Positions 6,759 through 7,895 of a DNA stretch of 7,895 nt are shown piece after piece. The notes beneath the pieces were generated by a model, which was given only the letters and a program-made list of their open reading frames with translations, searched no databases and was not told the DNA's origin. The position numbers and the translations under genes are program-made. Each line of letters begins with the position of its first letter. The stretch's first letter is position 1. Where the stretch lies: the NCBI GenBank assembly GCA_022712835.1, contig JAFLJU010000517.1, positions 1 to 7,895 on the forward strand. Reading direction: 5' to 3'. The stretch is from Desulfobacteraceae bacterium. GTDB lineage: Bacteria; Desulfobacterota; Desulfobacteria; Desulfobacterales; Desulfobacteraceae.

Positions 6759-7826
6759 ATGACCACACCTCTAATCGGCGTCAGCAAATCAATCTTAAAG
6801 ATTAAAGAACTGATCAATCACGTGGCCAATACCTGCCTTAATGTATTGATTACCGGAGAAACGGGTGTGGGAAAAGAGGTGGTGGCACAAAGGTTGTACG
6901 AAGAATCCAATCGATCCAAGCAAAATTTTGTTAAAATAAACTGCGCAGCCTTGCCTGAAACTCTTTTGGAAAGTGAACTATATGGCTTTGAGAAAGGTGC
7001 GTTCACAGGGGCCCATAAAAAACGTGCCGGTAAATTCCAGACAGCAGACAGAGGGGTACTTTTTCTGGATGAAATCGGTGACATGCCCCTGGCACTTCAG
7101 TCCAAAATGCTACATGTTCTCCAAAGCGGCGAATTCTCTCCCCTGGGGTCTGACCAGGAATTTAAAACCGATGTATGGGTGATTGCCGCAACCAACCACA
7201 ACCTGGAAGAAAGCATCCGGCAAAAAACATTTAGGGAAGATCTTTTTTACCGACTCAATATCATTAAGATTGATATCCCCCCCCTGCGACAAAGAAAAGA
7301 GGACATTCCCTCCCTTATTGAATATTATTTCAGATTATACAAAACCCAATATCCCAACAACCTGGGCAGCAAACCCGATGCCGACACCCTCGCCTTTTTG
7401 TGCAACTATCCCTGGCCCGGCAATGTAAGGCAGTTGCAAAACTGTATCAAAAAACAGATGGTGGAAAACTCCTGGCAAAAAATCATTGAGGAGCTACCCA
7501 GCTCGCCCTCTGAAGGTATCGTTCCGGAATCTTTCCCCGAAACCCATAAATCCACCCCTTTTCTTCACAATGAGGTGAACCATGATCAATTGAATATCAT
7601 TTCAGAATTTGTAGATCTTTCCACCAGTTCTGAAAAATTATTCGAAGATCTTTCACTGAAAAAAATCAAAAAACTGGCCTCTGACAAGGTGGAAAAACAA
7701 GTGATCACCTTTGTTCTTGAAAAAGTGGGATGGAACAGATCCAAGGCCGCTAAAATACTCAAGATCAGCTACAAAACACTGTTATACAAAATGAATGAGT
7801 TCGCGATCAGCCCCCCTGTGAAATAG
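6759..7826 (+). CDS. Sigma54-dependent transcriptional activator, AAA+ and Fis-type HTH, no receiver domain
   Basis: A 355-residue bacterial enhancer-binding protein that remodels RNA polymerase-sigma54 using ATP. Order of parts: AAA+ domain about 4-232 with Walker A GETGVGKE (33-40), sigma54-contacting loop GAFTGA (80-85), Walker B VLFLDEIGD (100-108), sensor AATNHN (143-148), arginine-finger region FREDLFYRLN (158-167) and sensor II WPGNVRQL (219-226). A variable linker spans about 235-305, and a Fis-type helix-turn-helix about 311-346 (NRSKAAKILKISYKTLLYKM). All motifs needed for sigma54 activation look intact. The protein starts directly at the AAA+ domain (LIGVS), with no sensory domain, and follows the receiver gene by 6 bases in the same frame. 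Shine-Dalgarno is weak (AAGAG, 9 bases upstream), so translation may be coupled to the receiver gene. A C8 run lies at 7277-7284 in the IPPLRQR codons. Targets are unknown. Confidence 0.93.
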   Translation: MTTPLIGVSKSILKIKELINHVANTCLNVLITGETGVGKEVVAQRLYEESNRSKQNFVKINCAALPETLLESELYGFEKGAFTGAHKKRAGKFQTADRGVLFLDEIGDMPLALQSKMLHVLQSGEFSPLGSDQEFKTDVWVIAATNHNLEESIRQKTFREDLFYRLNIIKIDIPPLRQRKEDIPSLIEYYFRLYKTQYPNNLGSKPDADTLAFLCNYPWPGNVRQLQNCIKKQMVENSWQKIIEELPSSPSEGIVPESFPETHKSTPFLHNEVNHDQLNIISEFVDLSTSSEKLFEDLSLKKIKKLASDKVEKQVITFVLEKVGWNRSKAAKILKISYKTLLYKMNEFAISPPVK

Positions 7827-7895
7827 TTGTTCTGTCCTCTTTTATTATCCTTTACAAAGCTTTAAGTTTTTACATATAGACATAGGAGGATATGC
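7827..7895 (+). promoter_or_regulatory. Leader of a downstream gene with strong Shine-Dalgarno at the window end
   Basis: AT-rich spacer after the activator gene. AGGAGG at 7884-7889 is a near-perfect ribosome binding site. The ATG at 7892 is only two bases from it, so the true start is probably a few bases beyond the window. TTTACA (7851-7856) with TATAGA (7875-7880) is a loose promoter-like pair at 18 bases, too close to the Shine-Dalgarno to trust. Confidence 0.45.

Noticed and set aside
7892..7895. Start of a downstream gene at ATG 7892
   Set aside because: Only two bases separate it from AGGAGG, too few for normal initiation, and only one codon is visible.

Overview
The window holds seven protein-coding genes and short intergenic spacers. 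Moderate G+C, Shine-Dalgarno sequences, NtrC-type sigma54 regulation and the overall look of the proteins suggest a Gram-negative bacterium. My best guess is a sulfate-reducing Desulfobacterota lineage close to Desulfobacteraceae, but this is recalled resemblance and not a tested placement. There is no mobile element, CRISPR array, tRNA or rRNA, and the gene content looks chromosomal.

Left part (1-4081), sugar phosphate and amino-sugar metabolism. A leftward operon has a left-handed beta-helix protein related to the acetyltransferase half of GlmU (2274-1051), followed after 52 bases by glmM, phosphoglucosamine mutase, which runs off the left edge. A shared spacer of about 130 bases separates this operon from a rightward pgi, glucose-6-phosphate isomerase. 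Pgi makes fructose-6-phosphate, the entry point to glucosamine-6-phosphate. GlmM then makes glucosamine-1-phosphate, the substrate of GlmU-type enzymes. The three genes may therefore form one node between glycolysis/gluconeogenesis and UDP-GlcNAc synthesis.

Middle part (4082-6258). pgi converges on a leftward fabH-like ketoacyl-ACP synthase III gene across a strong hairpin. fabH is divergent from a rightward cation/Ca2+ exchanger gene of the YrbG/CaxA type, across an AT-rich 135-base spacer that contains a dyad around a perfect -10 hexamer.

Right part (6259-7895). A stand-alone CheY-like receiver and a sigma54-dependent AAA+ activator with a Fis-type helix-turn-helix lie 6 bases apart in the same reading frame. 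Together they look like one NtrC-type response regulator cut by a single TAA in the linker. The window ends in an AT-rich stretch with a strong Shine-Dalgarno sequence for a gene just beyond the edge.

The most interesting items are the split NtrC-type regulator, the GlmU-like beta-helix protein that has no nucleotidyltransferase domain, and the divergent KASIII. Nothing here proves a wholly new system.
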